64,000 bases of DNA from [Clostridium] polysaccharolyticum (GCF_900111595.1 NZ_FOHN01000014.1:1-64000); one strand, 5' to 3'. Counted from the stretch's first letter, positions 1-9,673 are shown. Numbers and translations are program-made. Notes: generated from the sequence alone by a model not told the origin.

Positions 1-327
1 ATCAAGCGTATTCGCTTATACATAAGCTTCATCCGTAAATACGATGAAGAAATCAAAGGCATACTCGAATCACTGCACGAGCTTGTAGATGCCAATAAAG
101 ATACGCATTTTGTTAAGCAAATCCATCTAATTGAAACCTTCAAAGGTGCTGGTTTCTTATCTGCTGTATCCCTCATGGGCGAGATTGGTGACTTTTCTGC
201 ATTTGCCAAGCCAAAACTTGTCGCCATGGGCGCTGTATCTCATAAAGTATGCAACATGATATTTGCAATACTTAGAGACAACAAAAGAAAGATATTTTCA
301 CCAAGGGATAAGTGCGCCCATTTTTAA
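1..327 (+). pseudogene. IS110-type transposase remnant, internally deleted
   Basis: An open frame enters from the left edge and stops at 325-327, giving 108 codons. It carries the helical middle region of IS110/IS116 transposases (IETFKGAGFLSAVSLMGEIG, about residues 44-63) followed by FAKPK and then directly by LVAMGAVSHKVCNMIFAILR, which is the usual extreme C-terminal motif of this family. In intact relatives about 80-100 residues, including a conserved catalytic Ser region of Transposase_20, separate these two blocks. The join at a KPK sequence, a motif that in relatives occurs on both sides of the missing part, suggests deletion between short repeats. The protein cannot be an active transposase. 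The family call rests on motif memory and not on an alignment. Confidence 0.7.
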
Positions 328-363
328 TCCCGAAAAAAAACAAAAATTTTTTTTGTTTAGTCA

Positions 364-391
364 TTGACATTTATTAGCTGGACTTTATAAC
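364..391 (+). promoter_or_regulatory. Putative sigma-A promoter of the SGNH esterase gene
   Basis: TTGACA at 364-369 (perfect -35), a 16-base spacer and TATAAC at 386-391. The resulting leader of about 155 bases ends in AAGGAG at 540-545, seven bases before the ATG at 553. Confidence 0.55.
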
Positions 392-552
392 TAGTACTAT
401 TAGTTTACCTCTAAAACAGCACCCCTTTCAAGGCATTCTAAAATGTTTTTCTGCAGTTTATATAAAATATTTTCACATGATACACCAACTAGTTGTGTAA
501 TTCCTCTATAAATGTTAAACTAAATCTTATCAAATAGAAAAGGAGTGTTTTC

Positions 553-2844
553 ATGAAGAACAGAAAGTTCGCTTATGCGTTAATTTCTGCACTTGTATTA
601 ACTAGTGTCCCACCTGTAAATGCAGGTAACCTTTCTTTTGGCAATGGACAAATCGTACATGCAGAATCGTACCCACAATGGAGTGCAAAAAAAGTTTATA
701 ACACTGGAGACAAAGTAGTATTCAATGGAAGTATCTGGGAAGCCCAGTGGTATACAACCAATGAAGAACCTGGCTCAACTGGACAATGGGGCGTATGGCA
801 GCAACGAGGAAGTGCTCAGGATATTACCCCTTCTACAGCACCTATGGAATCTGCCACACCATCTACTGGCATCAATCCTTGGGATAACCAAATCGTGTAC
901 CACGAAGGTGATATTGTATCTTATGGTGGTAAAAACTGGATTGCTGGCTGGTATTCCATCAACGAAACACCTGGAACAACCGGGCAATGGGGTGTATGGC
1001 AAGAATATAAAGGAACCTTAGCACCATCTGCTGCTCCTAGTATAGTTCCTTCCGTCGCACCATCCGCTGCTCCTAGTATAGCTCCTTCCATTGCACCATC
1101 CGTTGCTCCTAGTTCCGCTGCTCCTATTACTGTATCACCATCCCCATCTCCTATTGTTTCTGGCAAATTAGCAGATGGCTGGTATTACATCAAGAATGTA
1201 AATGCCCAGAAATATTTACAAGTAAAAAATAACACTGGCGCAAATGTACAGAATGTTGAAATCGGAACTGGTACTGGCGTTGCTGGTCAAAAATGGAATT
1301 TAGTAAACAATTCCGACGGCACCATCACATTAACTTCTGCTTTAGGAAATTACATGCTAGATATTGCCAACGGTGCAGATACAAACGGTGCTAACGTACA
1401 GATTTACAGTGCATGGGGTGGAGATGCCCAAAGATTTTACGTAACAGAAACAGCTACTAAGGGAGTTTACACCATCGGAACAAAAGCAAGTAGTGGAACC
1501 AAATATTTAGACGTAGCAAACCGCAGCACTGCTGATGGCGCAAACGTACAGCAGTACACCTTAAACGGCGGAACCAATCAGCAATGGGTATTTGAAAGTG
1601 TAGGTTCTGCACCAGCTGTAAGCCAAAGCCCTTCCATAGCTCCAAGCCAGCCTGCTGCATCTTCTGCACCAGACACCAGCATACCAAAACCATCCTCATG
1701 GCCTGCAACTACATATAACAAAATGATAGCAAATTCCTTCATTCAGACAGGAAATACCTATCGTATGATTAACGCAATCCAAAAAGCAATGAGAGGCGAG
1801 GATGTAACAATCGCTTATATCGGAGGTTCTATTACAGAAGGCGCTCTATCTACAACACATACTAAGAGCTATGCATATACCTTCTACAACATGTTCAAAG
1901 AAAGATTTGGCAAAAATGGCGGCAGCAATGTTCACTATGTAAATGCTGGCATGTCCGGCACTCCATCTTCTTTAGGTGTTATCCGTTACAGCCGTGACGT
2001 TGCTCCATCAAATCCTGACATCGTATTTGTTGAATTCGCAGTAAATGATGCAGATGACGTTACAAACGGAGATGCATACGAAAGTTTAGTACGTAATGTC
2101 ATTAATACACCTAGCAAACCGGCCTGCATGCTAATCTTTAGTGTATTTAAACCAGACTGGAACTTACAAGACCGTATGATCCCAGTTGGAAAACAGTACA
2201 ACTTACCTATGGTCAGTATCAAAAATGCTGTCGTTCCAGCCATAAAAGCTGGCCAGATTACTGCAAACCAGTTCTGGGCTAGTGATGGATGGCATCCTAT
2301 GGATTATGGACATAAATTAATGGCTGATTCCATTATGTACTGTGTAGACCAGATGCTTGCAAAAGGAAAAGATGCTAACGATATTTCTGTTACCAATAAT
2401 GCTGCAATTGGCAAGACATTTGATGGCATGACTATGGTAGATTCTCAAACAAGAATGGATGGTCTTTCTATCAATGCTGGTGGATTTAATGGCACAGATA
2501 CAACACCTGGAAACTTCCAGTACAACAACCAGCCTAAATTTAAATACGACTGGAAACATGGCACAAACTCTGGCAATACAAGCTTTACTATGAAAGTAAC
2601 CTGCAAGAGCATGTTATTCGCTTACAAACTAAGTAACAGCTCAAACGCTGGTAAAGTAGACATTTACATTGACGGCAAATACTCTCAGACAGTTGACAGT
2701 TATAAGAGTGGTGGCTGGAATAATCCTTGGGTAATTAAATTAATGGGCAATTCTACTTCTGCACAGCATACAATTGAAATTAAAATGGCTAACGGAAATG
2801 CTAATAAAGAATTTACGATTCTTGGATTTGGTGTTTCCAGATAA
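553..2844 (+). CDS. Secreted multidomain SGNH/GDSL carbohydrate esterase
   Basis: A 763-residue exported protein. A signal peptide (about residues 1-24, or up to the second A-E-S site near 38) leads to two Trp-rich modules of CBM5/12 type (about 40-86 and 107-153; both end GQWGVWQ), a Pro/Ser/Ala linker, a ricin-type beta-trefoil module (about 206-351, QxW repeats), a second linker, and an SGNH hydrolase (about 395-610). Catalytic blocks are visible: GGSITEG with Ser426, the Asn/Gly of block II near 464-469, VND with Asn498, and DGWHP with Asp578 and His581. A C-terminal jelly-roll-like domain (about 625-763) follows. Enzymes of this plan commonly deacetylate xylan or other plant polymers; the exact substrate is an inference. 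The gene is monocistronic, with its own promoter and a strong terminator. Confidence 0.85.
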   Translation: MKNRKFAYALISALVLTSVPPVNAGNLSFGNGQIVHAESYPQWSAKKVYNTGDKVVFNGSIWEAQWYTTNEEPGSTGQWGVWQQRGSAQDITPSTAPMESATPSTGINPWDNQIVYHEGDIVSYGGKNWIAGWYSINETPGTTGQWGVWQEYKGTLAPSAAPSIVPSVAPSAAPSIAPSIAPSVAPSSAAPITVSPSPSPIVSGKLADGWYYIKNVNAQKYLQVKNNTGANVQNVEIGTGTGVAGQKWNLVNNSDGTITLTSALGNYMLDIANGADTNGANVQIYSAWGGDAQRFYVTETATKGVYTIGTKASSGTKYLDVANRSTADGANVQQYTLNGGTNQQWVFESVGSAPAVSQSPSIAPSQPAASSAPDTSIPKPSSWPATTYNKMIANSFIQTGNTYRMINAIQKAMRGEDVTIAYIGGSITEGALSTTHTKSYAYTFYNMFKERFGKNGGSNVHYVNAGMSGTPSSLGVIRYSRDVAPSNPDIVFVEFAVNDADDVTNGDAYESLVRNVINTPSKPACMLIFSVFKPDWNLQDRMIPVGKQYNLPMVSIKNAVVPAIKAGQITANQFWASDGWHPMDYGHKLMADSIMYCVDQMLAKGKDANDISVTNNAAIGKTFDGMTMVDSQTRMDGLSINAGGFNGTDTTPGNFQYNNQPKFKYDWKHGTNSGNTSFTMKVTCKSMLFAYKLSNSSNAGKVDIYIDGKYSQTVDSYKSGGWNNPWVIKLMGNSTSAQHTIEIKMANGNANKEFTILGFGVSR

Positions 2845-2886
2845 ATATTTAAGAAAAGAAGACAAAACTTTACTGTAATGCAAAAA

Positions 2887-2933
2887 AATAAGAAGCTTCC
2901 ACTTTATTTTCCTTAAAGTGGAAGCTTCTTATT
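2887..2933. terminator. Bidirectional rho-independent terminator
   Basis: Perfect 20-bp inverted repeat (arms 2887-2906 and 2914-2933) with a 7-base loop, A-rich on the left and T-rich on the right. It sits between the convergent esterase and chemoreceptor genes and can stop both. Confidence 0.9.
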
Positions 2934-2956
2934 GTCTTTATCCTTTTCTTCTTAAT

Positions 2957-4678
2957 TTATCCTTCTCTTGCTTCATTTGGAATTTTAAAATAAGAAATCT
3001 GCTCATTTAACTGTTCTATAATCTTATCAACATCTTTTACGAGAGTTGAAATATTTTTCATATTCTGATCAATCATACAGATAAATGATGCTGTTTCCTG
3101 AGAAGTTGCAGCATTTTCTTCTGATACCGAAGATAAATCCTCAATTACATCCACAATTGTATTCTTTGCCACATCTACATTATGAACACTTGTCTGTACC
3201 TCTTTCACCGAATTGGTAACATCATCAACACTGCTACTCACCCTGCTGAAACTCTCATCCACCGCTGACAGCTTTTCCGTCTGTAAATTAGCATTCTCAT
3301 TCAGCACCTGTGCTTTACTTGCAGTTGAACTGGCAGAAACAACCAAACGGTCTACAATCTCTTGAATCTGTAAAGATGCAGCTTGGGACTGGCTGCTCAA
3401 ATTTCCAATCTCACCTGCAACAACCGCAAAACCTTTTCCTGCTTCTCCTGCCCTTGCTGCTTCTATGCTTGCATTTAAGCTCAGCAGATTTGTCTGGCTT
3501 GTAATATCCTGTATTGATAAAATGATCTCATTAATTGATTTCATTTCTTCTTCATTTTGCAAGGACTGATTTACAATATCGTCAATACTGGCTTTTGTAT
3601 AATTAATAATCTGTACCAGTTCATTCATAATTCCCCTTGAACATTCAGATTGAGACTTTGTTTCTTCTGCTTTTATACCTGTTTCTGCCATCTGTGAATT
3701 AATAGTTTCAAGATTAGCAGATAACTCCTCTATCTGTGCCATAGCATTGGATGTATCACCCGCTTGTAACGTGCTTCCCTGTGCTACTTCATTCATTGCT
3801 TCTGTTACTTGGGAAACCCCTTCCATCGTACTCGTAATAGAATTGTTTAACTCATTTGAACTATGCAAAAGTACATCTGAACTTTCCTTCAATTTCTGGA
3901 TAATAGTTCTGAATTTCCAGTTCAGGTTTCTTGTACAGTCTGCTAGCTTTCCTATTTCATCCGCCTGATTAAATTTAGAAATCCGCAAAGAAAATTCTAA
4001 ATCCCCATCAGATAAATCATTCAGTTTTTTACTGACTTTTTGAAGTGGCACTATTATAATAAATCGAAGTGCTAAAAATAAAATCAGTATAACAAACAAA
4101 CAAAAAATTGCTGACGTAACAATACTTTCCAAAACAGCCGAATGCACCATATGATTTAATGTCGCTTCATCTACAGGTACCCCTATGTTAAATGCACCCA
4201 TTAACTCTCCATTTGCATATATCGGCTCAAGAATATCCAGCGTTCTTTTTCCTGATACAGAATCCGTATAATAATCACAGTAAGATTTTCCTTCTTTGCT
4301 TGCTGCTATGCTTCCTGGATCATCTAGCGTAATGCCAATTCTTTCATGATTGGAATGTGCAATTGCCTTAACAGTTCCATCTGCCTGTTCTGCCATATAT
4401 ACCACATAGTTGTACTCAGATTTTCCATTAATGGAATCCATTAATGCTTGGATTGTCTGTACATTAGAGGAACCCGTTTTTTCTTTTGATACTAGATCCT
4501 GTATATAAATTGCATATGCCTTTACCAGCTTCTGATCTTCGCATTTCAAAGCTGCTAACACCTGATTTTCTATACGCGCTGCCTCTCTATATGTAATCAC
4601 AGTAAAAACAATACTAAGTGTAACTACTATAACCAAACTTAACTTAACCGAAATACTGGCTTTCTGTAATAATTTCAT
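2957..4678 (-). CDS. Methyl-accepting chemotaxis protein
   Basis: A 573-residue transmembrane chemoreceptor. The start is placed at ATG 4676-4678 because GGAGGG lies just upstream; an upstream in-frame ATG at 4714 lacks such a site. There is an N-terminal membrane helix (about residues 10-30), an extracellular sensor of about 145 residues that looks like a single Cache domain (conserved end [20 protein letters not shown]), a second membrane helix, a HAMP linker and a long cytoplasmic coiled coil. The signalling tip is the canonical [20 protein letters not shown]. It should pass ligand signals to CheA/CheW at the cell pole. The ligand cannot be read from the sequence. It stands alone, between terminators. 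Confidence 0.93.
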   Translation of the reverse strand: MKLLQKASISVKLSLVIVVTLSIVFTVITYREAARIENQVLAALKCEDQKLVKAYAIYIQDLVSKEKTGSSNVQTIQALMDSINGKSEYNYVVYMAEQADGTVKAIAHSNHERIGITLDDPGSIAASKEGKSYCDYYTDSVSGKRTLDILEPIYANGELMGAFNIGVPVDEATLNHMVHSAVLESIVTSAIFCLFVILILFLALRFIIIVPLQKVSKKLNDLSDGDLEFSLRISKFNQADEIGKLADCTRNLNWKFRTIIQKLKESSDVLLHSSNELNNSITSTMEGVSQVTEAMNEVAQGSTLQAGDTSNAMAQIEELSANLETINSQMAETGIKAEETKSQSECSRGIMNELVQIINYTKASIDDIVNQSLQNEEEMKSINEIILSIQDITSQTNLLSLNASIEAARAGEAGKGFAVVAGEIGNLSSQSQAASLQIQEIVDRLVVSASSTASKAQVLNENANLQTEKLSAVDESFSRVSSSVDDVTNSVKEVQTSVHNVDVAKNTIVDVIEDLSSVSEENAATSQETASFICMIDQNMKNISTLVKDVDKIIEQLNEQISYFKIPNEAREG

Positions 4679-5063
4679 ATATATCCCTCCACAGCTTATC
4701 AGGTAGCATAACATATAACTACCTTCTCTATATTTTAATCTCCTTTTTCCAAAAACATCATGCTTTCTTCAAACAGAAATCCCCCCCTTTTCCTGTATCA
4801 TTAATCATTTATTCCTTGCAATCATCTCCATTCTCTGGCATTTTTTAAGCTTTCCAGACTTTTAACAGCACCCCCATGTTTATCTGGATTGCAGCACCAA
4901 TTATCTTAAGCTTGTTTTACATTACATACTTAATCTCTTTAGAAAAAGAGTTTTCATTAACAACTCTCCATATAAAGTACAGGCAGAAACTGAATGTTTC
5001 TGCCTAACTAAAATAAATTCCGCTCTAACTTCTGGAAAAATACTGTTTTCTAATTTGCACAGG
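4679..5063. other. Intergenic region between chemoreceptor and aspS
   Basis: 385 bases without a convincing gene. It holds the aspS downstream hairpin (4981-5005) and the chemoreceptor leader. No sigma-28-type motility promoter was recognised; a weak TTGCAA-N17-ATACAG is the best candidate on the minus strand. Confidence 0.6.
4981..5005 (-). terminator. Hairpin downstream of aspS
   Basis: Perfect 10-bp stem (AGGCAGAAAC / GTTTCTGCCT) with a 5-base loop, about 60 bases past the aspS stop. The following T-tract is weak (GTACTTTATAT), so termination may be partial. Confidence 0.6.
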
Positions 5064-6815
5064 CTAATCCCTAATCTTAATATGCACTTCTCTTAACTGC
5101 TTTTCACTAATTTCATTAGGAGCTCCACACATTACATCCTGTGCATTACCGTTCATTGGGAATGCGATAACCTCCCGGATGTTTTCTTCGTTACGAAGTA
5201 ACATAATCATACGGTCTACTCCTGGAGCCATACCAGCATGTGGTGGTGCACCAAACTGGAATGCATTGTACAGGGCACCGAATTTATTTTTCAGATCTTC
5301 TTCTGTATAACCGGCAATTTCAAATGCTTTCACCATAATCTTCATGTCGTGGTTACGAACCGCACCTGAAGACAGCTCAACACCATTGCATACAATATCA
5401 TACTGATAAGCAAGAATGTCTAAAGGATCTTTTGTTTCTAAAGCTTCTAAACCACCCTGTGGCATGGAGAATGGGTTATGTGTAAAGATCGTTTTCTTTT
5501 CTTCCTTATCGTATTCAAACATTGGAAAGTCGTTTACGAAACAGAAACGGTAAGCATTCTTTTCTAATAAGTCAAGACGGCTGCCTAACTCTGTACGAAT
5601 CTGGCCTGCATATAAAGCGGCTCTTTCTTCGTTATCTGCGATAAAGAAGATTGTATCGCCAGCTTCTAACTTGCCAATTTCTTTGATTTCATTTTTCATA
5701 TCATCCGGAATAAACTTGTCAATAGGTCCCTTATAGGTCATGTCATCATTTACCACAAGATAACCAAGCCCACCCATGCCGATAGACTGAGCAAATTTTA
5801 ACAATTTTTCATGGAACCCTTTGGACATGTCCGCATGTACTTTAATAGCACGTACTGTTTTGCCGTGGAAAGGCTTAAACGTACATCTTTGGAAAAAGTC
5901 TGTTGTATCCACGATTCTTAATGGGTTACGAAGATCAGGTTTATCTGTACCAAACTCAAGCATAGCCTGTTTGTAAGGAATTACAGGGAAAGGAGCTTCT
6001 GTTACAGCAGCCCCTTCTTTAGCAAATTTCTTAAATGTTTCTGTCAATACTTCTTCTCCTACACGGAATACATCTTCCTGTGTAGCAAAGCTCATTTCAA
6101 AGTCTAACTGATAAAACTCCCCTGGAGAACGGTCAGCACGAGCATCCTCATCACGAAAACAAGGAGCAATCTGGAAATATTTATCAAAACCAGATACCAT
6201 TAAAAGCTGCTTATACTGCTGTGGAGCTTGTGGCAAAGCATAGAACTTTCCTTTGAATTTACGAGAAGGCACTACATAGTCACGGGCACCTTCTGGAGAG
6301 GATGCACAAAGGATTGGTGTCTGGATTTCCAGAAAGCCCATCTCCGTCATCTTCTGCCTTAAGAAACTGATTACCTGTGAACGGAAAACCATGTTATCTT
6401 TTACTTTTTTGTTACGTAAATCTAAATATCGATATTTTAAACGCACATCCTCACGGATTTCTTTTGAAGTCTGGACTTCAAATGGAAGCTGTGCATATAC
6501 TTTACCAAGAATTTCAACTGCATGTGCTTCTAATTCAATTGTTCCTGTAGGAATCTTAGGATTAAATGTCTCTTCATCACGATGCTGGACAAGACCTTCT
6601 ACACTAATACAGTCTTCTTTGTTAATTCCATCTAATAAGGCTGTGTCACGCATAACAACCTGCATCACGCCATACATATCACGTAAATCAATAAATGACA
6701 CACCACCGTGGTCACGGATGTTTTCAACCCATCCCGCAATTTTCAGTGTTGTGCCTACATTCTCTTCACCAATTTTATCCATGGTGCAGTTACGGTAAAT
6801 GTTTGAAGTGTTCAT
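5064..6815 (-). CDS. aspS: Aspartyl-tRNA synthetase
   Basis: A 583-residue class II synthetase that charges tRNA-Asp in the cytoplasm. It has the N-terminal OB-fold anticodon-binding domain (IAGWVENIRDHGGVSFIDLR, about 27-46), class II motif 2 (FRDEDARADRSPGEFYQLD), the bacterial GAD insertion in the middle, and motif 3 (GMAPGVDRMIMLLR) near the C-terminus. Length matches bacterial AspRS. It starts at ATG 6813-6815 with AAAGGAG nine bases upstream. A T-box leader precedes it, so expression should rise when tRNA-Asp is uncharged. Whether it also charges tRNA-Asn (non-discriminating type) cannot be judged here. Confidence 0.97.
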   Translation of the reverse strand: MNTSNIYRNCTMDKIGEENVGTTLKIAGWVENIRDHGGVSFIDLRDMYGVMQVVMRDTALLDGINKEDCISVEGLVQHRDEETFNPKIPTGTIELEAHAVEILGKVYAQLPFEVQTSKEIREDVRLKYRYLDLRNKKVKDNMVFRSQVISFLRQKMTEMGFLEIQTPILCASSPEGARDYVVPSRKFKGKFYALPQAPQQYKQLLMVSGFDKYFQIAPCFRDEDARADRSPGEFYQLDFEMSFATQEDVFRVGEEVLTETFKKFAKEGAAVTEAPFPVIPYKQAMLEFGTDKPDLRNPLRIVDTTDFFQRCTFKPFHGKTVRAIKVHADMSKGFHEKLLKFAQSIGMGGLGYLVVNDDMTYKGPIDKFIPDDMKNEIKEIGKLEAGDTIFFIADNEERAALYAGQIRTELGSRLDLLEKNAYRFCFVNDFPMFEYDKEEKKTIFTHNPFSMPQGGLEALETKDPLDILAYQYDIVCNGVELSSGAVRNHDMKIMVKAFEIAGYTEEDLKNKFGALYNAFQFGAPPHAGMAPGVDRMIMLLRNEENIREVIAFPMNGNAQDVMCGAPNEISEKQLREVHIKIRD

Positions 6816-6832
6816 AATATTCTCCTTTTCAT

Positions 6833-7105
6833 CTATAAGTTCAGGACGAACATTTAGTCCGCGGTACCACCTGAATTACTGAATATCAGTCACTTATTGG
6901 TATAAAACCCTGCTGCTTAACGCACAGCTTACGGCTCACCTACTACTTACATATAAGTTTCAGATTGCAGCTGATAAAGTGTTATTCACGTCAATTCATT
7001 TTGCAGAGCTCTCACCTGATCTCTACTCTCTGGGAACGATAATTGATGCTACTTCTCTTCGTCTTCGCCATTATTTAACTGCTTAAACAGTATCATCCTA
7101 CTATA
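6833..7105 (-). promoter_or_regulatory. T-box riboswitch leader of aspS
   Basis: The minus strand carries the canonical T-box GGTGGTACCGCGG (about 6858-6870) within an antiterminator-like fold: TTCAG pairs with CTGAA and GGAC with GTCC. Upstream are a stem I with AGAGAGT and GGTGAGAGCTC elements, a stem III (GCTG...CAGC), and a likely specifier GAC (6990-6992), the Asp codon. The leader runs about 270 bases from the inferred transcript start. I see no terminator hairpin with a U-run between the T-box and the aspS ATG; the distance is only about 28 bases. Confidence 0.9.
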
Positions 7106-7119
7106 AGCATTTACCATAT

Positions 7120-7149
7120 ATTTTAAGCATGAAACCAAGAAAAGTCAAG
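7120..7149 (-). promoter_or_regulatory. Putative aspS promoter
   Basis: TTGACT (7144-7149, minus strand), an 18-base spacer and TAAAAT (7120-7125). Transcription would begin near 7113, right at the 5' end of the T-box. The promoter lies inside the 3' end of the acetyltransferase remnant. Confidence 0.6.
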
Positions 7150-7455
7150 GAGAAAGGCAAGATTCTGTCCCCTAAAACCAGCTGGATGTTCTAATGCAGA
7201 CAGAAAATGCTGATAGCAAAGCATGGAACATGCCTGCCAGATGCCCATCCACATAAGCAAGACAAGAACTTTGCTCTCCCTTTGCAAATGAGCTAAGAAA
7301 ATACTGCTCGGAAGCTTTGTAATACGCTTCTAAATTCTGCTTCTCACTTGCATGAAATTCAGCTTCCATAAATTCTTTTCGTAACTCCATTAATGCATCC
7401 AGATCAGGTTCATATCCAGCCGTTGCTTTTATACCATTTCTAACAATAGGTGTCT
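7123..7455 (-). pseudogene. GNAT-type N-acetyltransferase remnant
   Basis: Translation from just after the hydrogenase stop gives IKATAGYEPDLDALMELRKE and continues to YVDGHLAG, the usual N-terminal half of GNAT acetyltransferases (DLDALMELR start, then the V-A-x-x-D-G strand). There is no start codon in the expected place; only an internal ATG (7390) opens a 72-residue frame. After HLAG a shift of one frame restores family-like sequence (ACSMLCYQHFLSALEHPAG) until a stop at 7123-7125. The acetyl-CoA binding part (R/Q-x-x-G-x-G/A) is absent. I read it as a frameshifted, C-terminally truncated gene now overlapped by the aspS promoter. Two separate shifts or errors could also explain it. Confidence 0.6.
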
Positions 7456-9390
7456 TTAGTATTTTCTACGGATAAAATATTCTGTATGGAGCAGTTCGTG
7501 TGCCTTGTCACTCAGTGGATAATCCAAGTATTTTTCATAAATATACTGAACAGCCTGATTTTCGCTGGATCGTCTAATTGGAAGGGCACGGTCTATCTCA
7601 TTTAATCCTTCCATCCTTTGCTGCAAGGTTACTTCTCGTTTCTTAGCCTTTGGCTGTCCCCCTCCGCCGATACATCCGCCAGTACAAGCCATAATTTCAA
7701 TGGCATGATAGAATTCTTCCCCCGAACGGATTTTATCTAACATTTTCTTCGCTTCTTTTAAGCCATATGTTACACCTATTTTCAGTTTTACATCCCCCAC
7801 TTCAACATCACAGCTTCGGAAACTGTCCCAGCCTTGCAGGCTTTTAAATTCTATTTCATCTAATCTCTTTCCTGTTATCTTTTCCACTGCCACACGTGTT
7901 GCAGCTTCAATTACACCACCAGTACGGCCAAAAATAATTCCACCACCAGTATATTCTCCCATAATCTGATCAATTTCTTCCTCTTCCATCTCTTTCAAAT
8001 CAATACCTGTATCCTTGAAAATATCAATTAAGTCATTGGTGGTAATGACATAATCCACATCATAATTTAACCCTTTGGAAAACTCCCTGCGTGAAGCTTC
8101 AAACTTTTTGGCAAGACATGGCATAATTGCAACAGAAATGATTCTGTCTCTTGGAATGCCTTTTTCTTTTCCCCAAAGATCCTTTGCTATCGTAGCAAAC
8201 ATCTGCATTGGTGATTTCGTAGTAGATGGAATATCAAGCATATCTCCATAATTGTGTTCTATAAATTTTACCCATGCTGGACAGCATGAAGTTAAAAGTG
8301 GCAGTTTCACATTGGGATCTCCTGCTTCATATCCTTCTAGTCTCTCAATTAATTCGTTAGCCTCTTCCATAATCGTTAAATCCGCTGCCCACGTTGTATC
8401 AAATACATAGTCAACACCAAGTCTTCTAAGTGCTGCTGCAACTCTCTTTTCTACATTTTCTCCTGGTTCAAATCCAAATGCTTCTCCTATGGCAACACGT
8501 ACCGCTGGTGCCATCTGAGTAATTACCGTCATCTGAGGTGTTGCCAAATCACGCAAAAACTTCATGATATTATTTCCTGTAGTAATTGCACCAATTGGAC
8601 AAGCAGAAGAACAGGCCCCGCAATGTGTACATTTCAGATAATCTATCTTATGCCTTTTCTTTACTTCGCCTTCTACGCAGTCCACTGGACAAGCACGCTT
8701 GCAAGCACCACAGCCGATACATTTTTCCGTAATGGTTAATTTCGTTAAATGATTGCAGCGAAGAGTTGGACAATGCTTCTCTTCCACATGTTCTTTCATT
8801 TCTTCGTAAAAATGCTCAATGATCTGTCCAATGGTACTGTATTCCTGTGCTGCTTTCCGCTTGGAATCTTCTGATAATCCACGAAGCAAGAAGACATCTC
8901 GCATGGTAGCACGGCCTTTGGCAATCTGATCTAAAATTTTCAGCATGGCATAAAATTCATCTTTTGCCCAAAGATAACGTGCTATCTGCTCCCTTTCCAT
9001 TTTACCAATTAAATACTGCAGATAATATTTTGCATACTGAATAATACATTCATCTTCCGAAAGTACAATGACCGCTTTGCATACACCGCCTTTAAATATT
9101 TTAAAATCAATTGGCTTATCTAAATCTTCTTCTATGTACAAACGTCCACAAGGAATTCCTACCTGAATAGCTTTTAGTTTCTTTCCTTCTAATAACCCAC
9201 CAGCACTTTCTAATACATCCCGAATGGTAGAATCTTTCTTAATTTCCTGAATGCTTGGTTCTTTTACTGCTCCAGAAATCGCAACATAATACCCATCCTT
9301 TTTGTTATACTCCTCTAATTCCTGTTCACTAAAAATAGTAAATACTGAGCCGATAGAGGATTTCAGCATTGAATTTCTTTTCTGTTTCAT
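7456..9390 (-). CDS. [FeFe] hydrogenase with N-terminal SLBB/NuoF-like region
   Basis: A 644-residue protein that should interconvert protons and H2 during fermentation. The H-cluster motifs are complete: TSCCPAW (L1, about 368), MPCLAKKFE (L2, about 423) and MACTGGCIGGGGQP (L3, about 565). Two ferredoxin-type [4Fe-4S] sites lie before them (CIGCGACKRACP about 223 and CTHCGACSSACP about 253). The first 200 residues resemble the C-terminal end of NuoF/HydB (SLBB domain plus the helical region before ferredoxin domains) but lack the FMN/NADH domain, so they probably serve electron relay or docking. A promoter lies 67 bases upstream. No maturases are nearby. The partner (NADH or ferredoxin) is unresolved. 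Confidence 0.93.
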   Translation of the reverse strand: MKQKRNSMLKSSIGSVFTIFSEQELEEYNKKDGYYVAISGAVKEPSIQEIKKDSTIRDVLESAGGLLEGKKLKAIQVGIPCGRLYIEEDLDKPIDFKIFKGGVCKAVIVLSEDECIIQYAKYYLQYLIGKMEREQIARYLWAKDEFYAMLKILDQIAKGRATMRDVFLLRGLSEDSKRKAAQEYSTIGQIIEHFYEEMKEHVEEKHCPTLRCNHLTKLTITEKCIGCGACKRACPVDCVEGEVKKRHKIDYLKCTHCGACSSACPIGAITTGNNIMKFLRDLATPQMTVITQMAPAVRVAIGEAFGFEPGENVEKRVAAALRRLGVDYVFDTTWAADLTIMEEANELIERLEGYEAGDPNVKLPLLTSCCPAWVKFIEHNYGDMLDIPSTTKSPMQMFATIAKDLWGKEKGIPRDRIISVAIMPCLAKKFEASRREFSKGLNYDVDYVITTNDLIDIFKDTGIDLKEMEEEEIDQIMGEYTGGGIIFGRTGGVIEAATRVAVEKITGKRLDEIEFKSLQGWDSFRSCDVEVGDVKLKIGVTYGLKEAKKMLDKIRSGEEFYHAIEIMACTGGCIGGGGQPKAKKREVTLQQRMEGLNEIDRALPIRRSSENQAVQYIYEKYLDYPLSDKAHELLHTEYFIRRKY

Positions 9391-9456
9391 ATAATTTCCT
9401 ATACCTTTCTAATCATTATTTTCCTGTTTTCAGGTTTTGTGCTTAAATCTATAAAC

Positions 9457-9485
9457 ATATTAAATGATTGTTAGGATTTTGACAA
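9457..9485 (-). promoter_or_regulatory. Putative promoter of the [FeFe] hydrogenase gene
   Basis: TTGTCA (9480-9485, minus), 17-base spacer, TAATAT (9457-9462). About 65 bases of leader to the ATG at 9390. Confidence 0.5.
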
Positions 9486-9557
9486 TGTTTTTTGAAAATT
9501 TTTTATGTTTCAGGAAATAGTTAATAAATCACATAAAACTCTGCTTTAAGGCAAAAT

Positions 9558-9589
9558 GACACTTTATACTCCATAAAGTATAAAGTGTC
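9558..9589 (-). terminator. Terminator downstream of the OPT transporter
   Basis: Perfect 13-bp stem (9558-9570 with 9577-9589), 6-base loop, followed on the minus strand by ATTTTG. It lies about 85 bases after the transporter stop. Confidence 0.75.
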
Positions 9590-9673
9590 TCTATGCAGCT
9601 ACTATTTTCTCTTACTAATCATTGAACCAGATAGCCCTATTAATCCAATAATCAATGCCACAACAAAACAGCC

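Noticed and set aside
4679-5063. Sigma-28 motility promoter for the chemoreceptor
   Set aside because: No TAAA-N15-GCCGATAA-like match was found upstream of its start.
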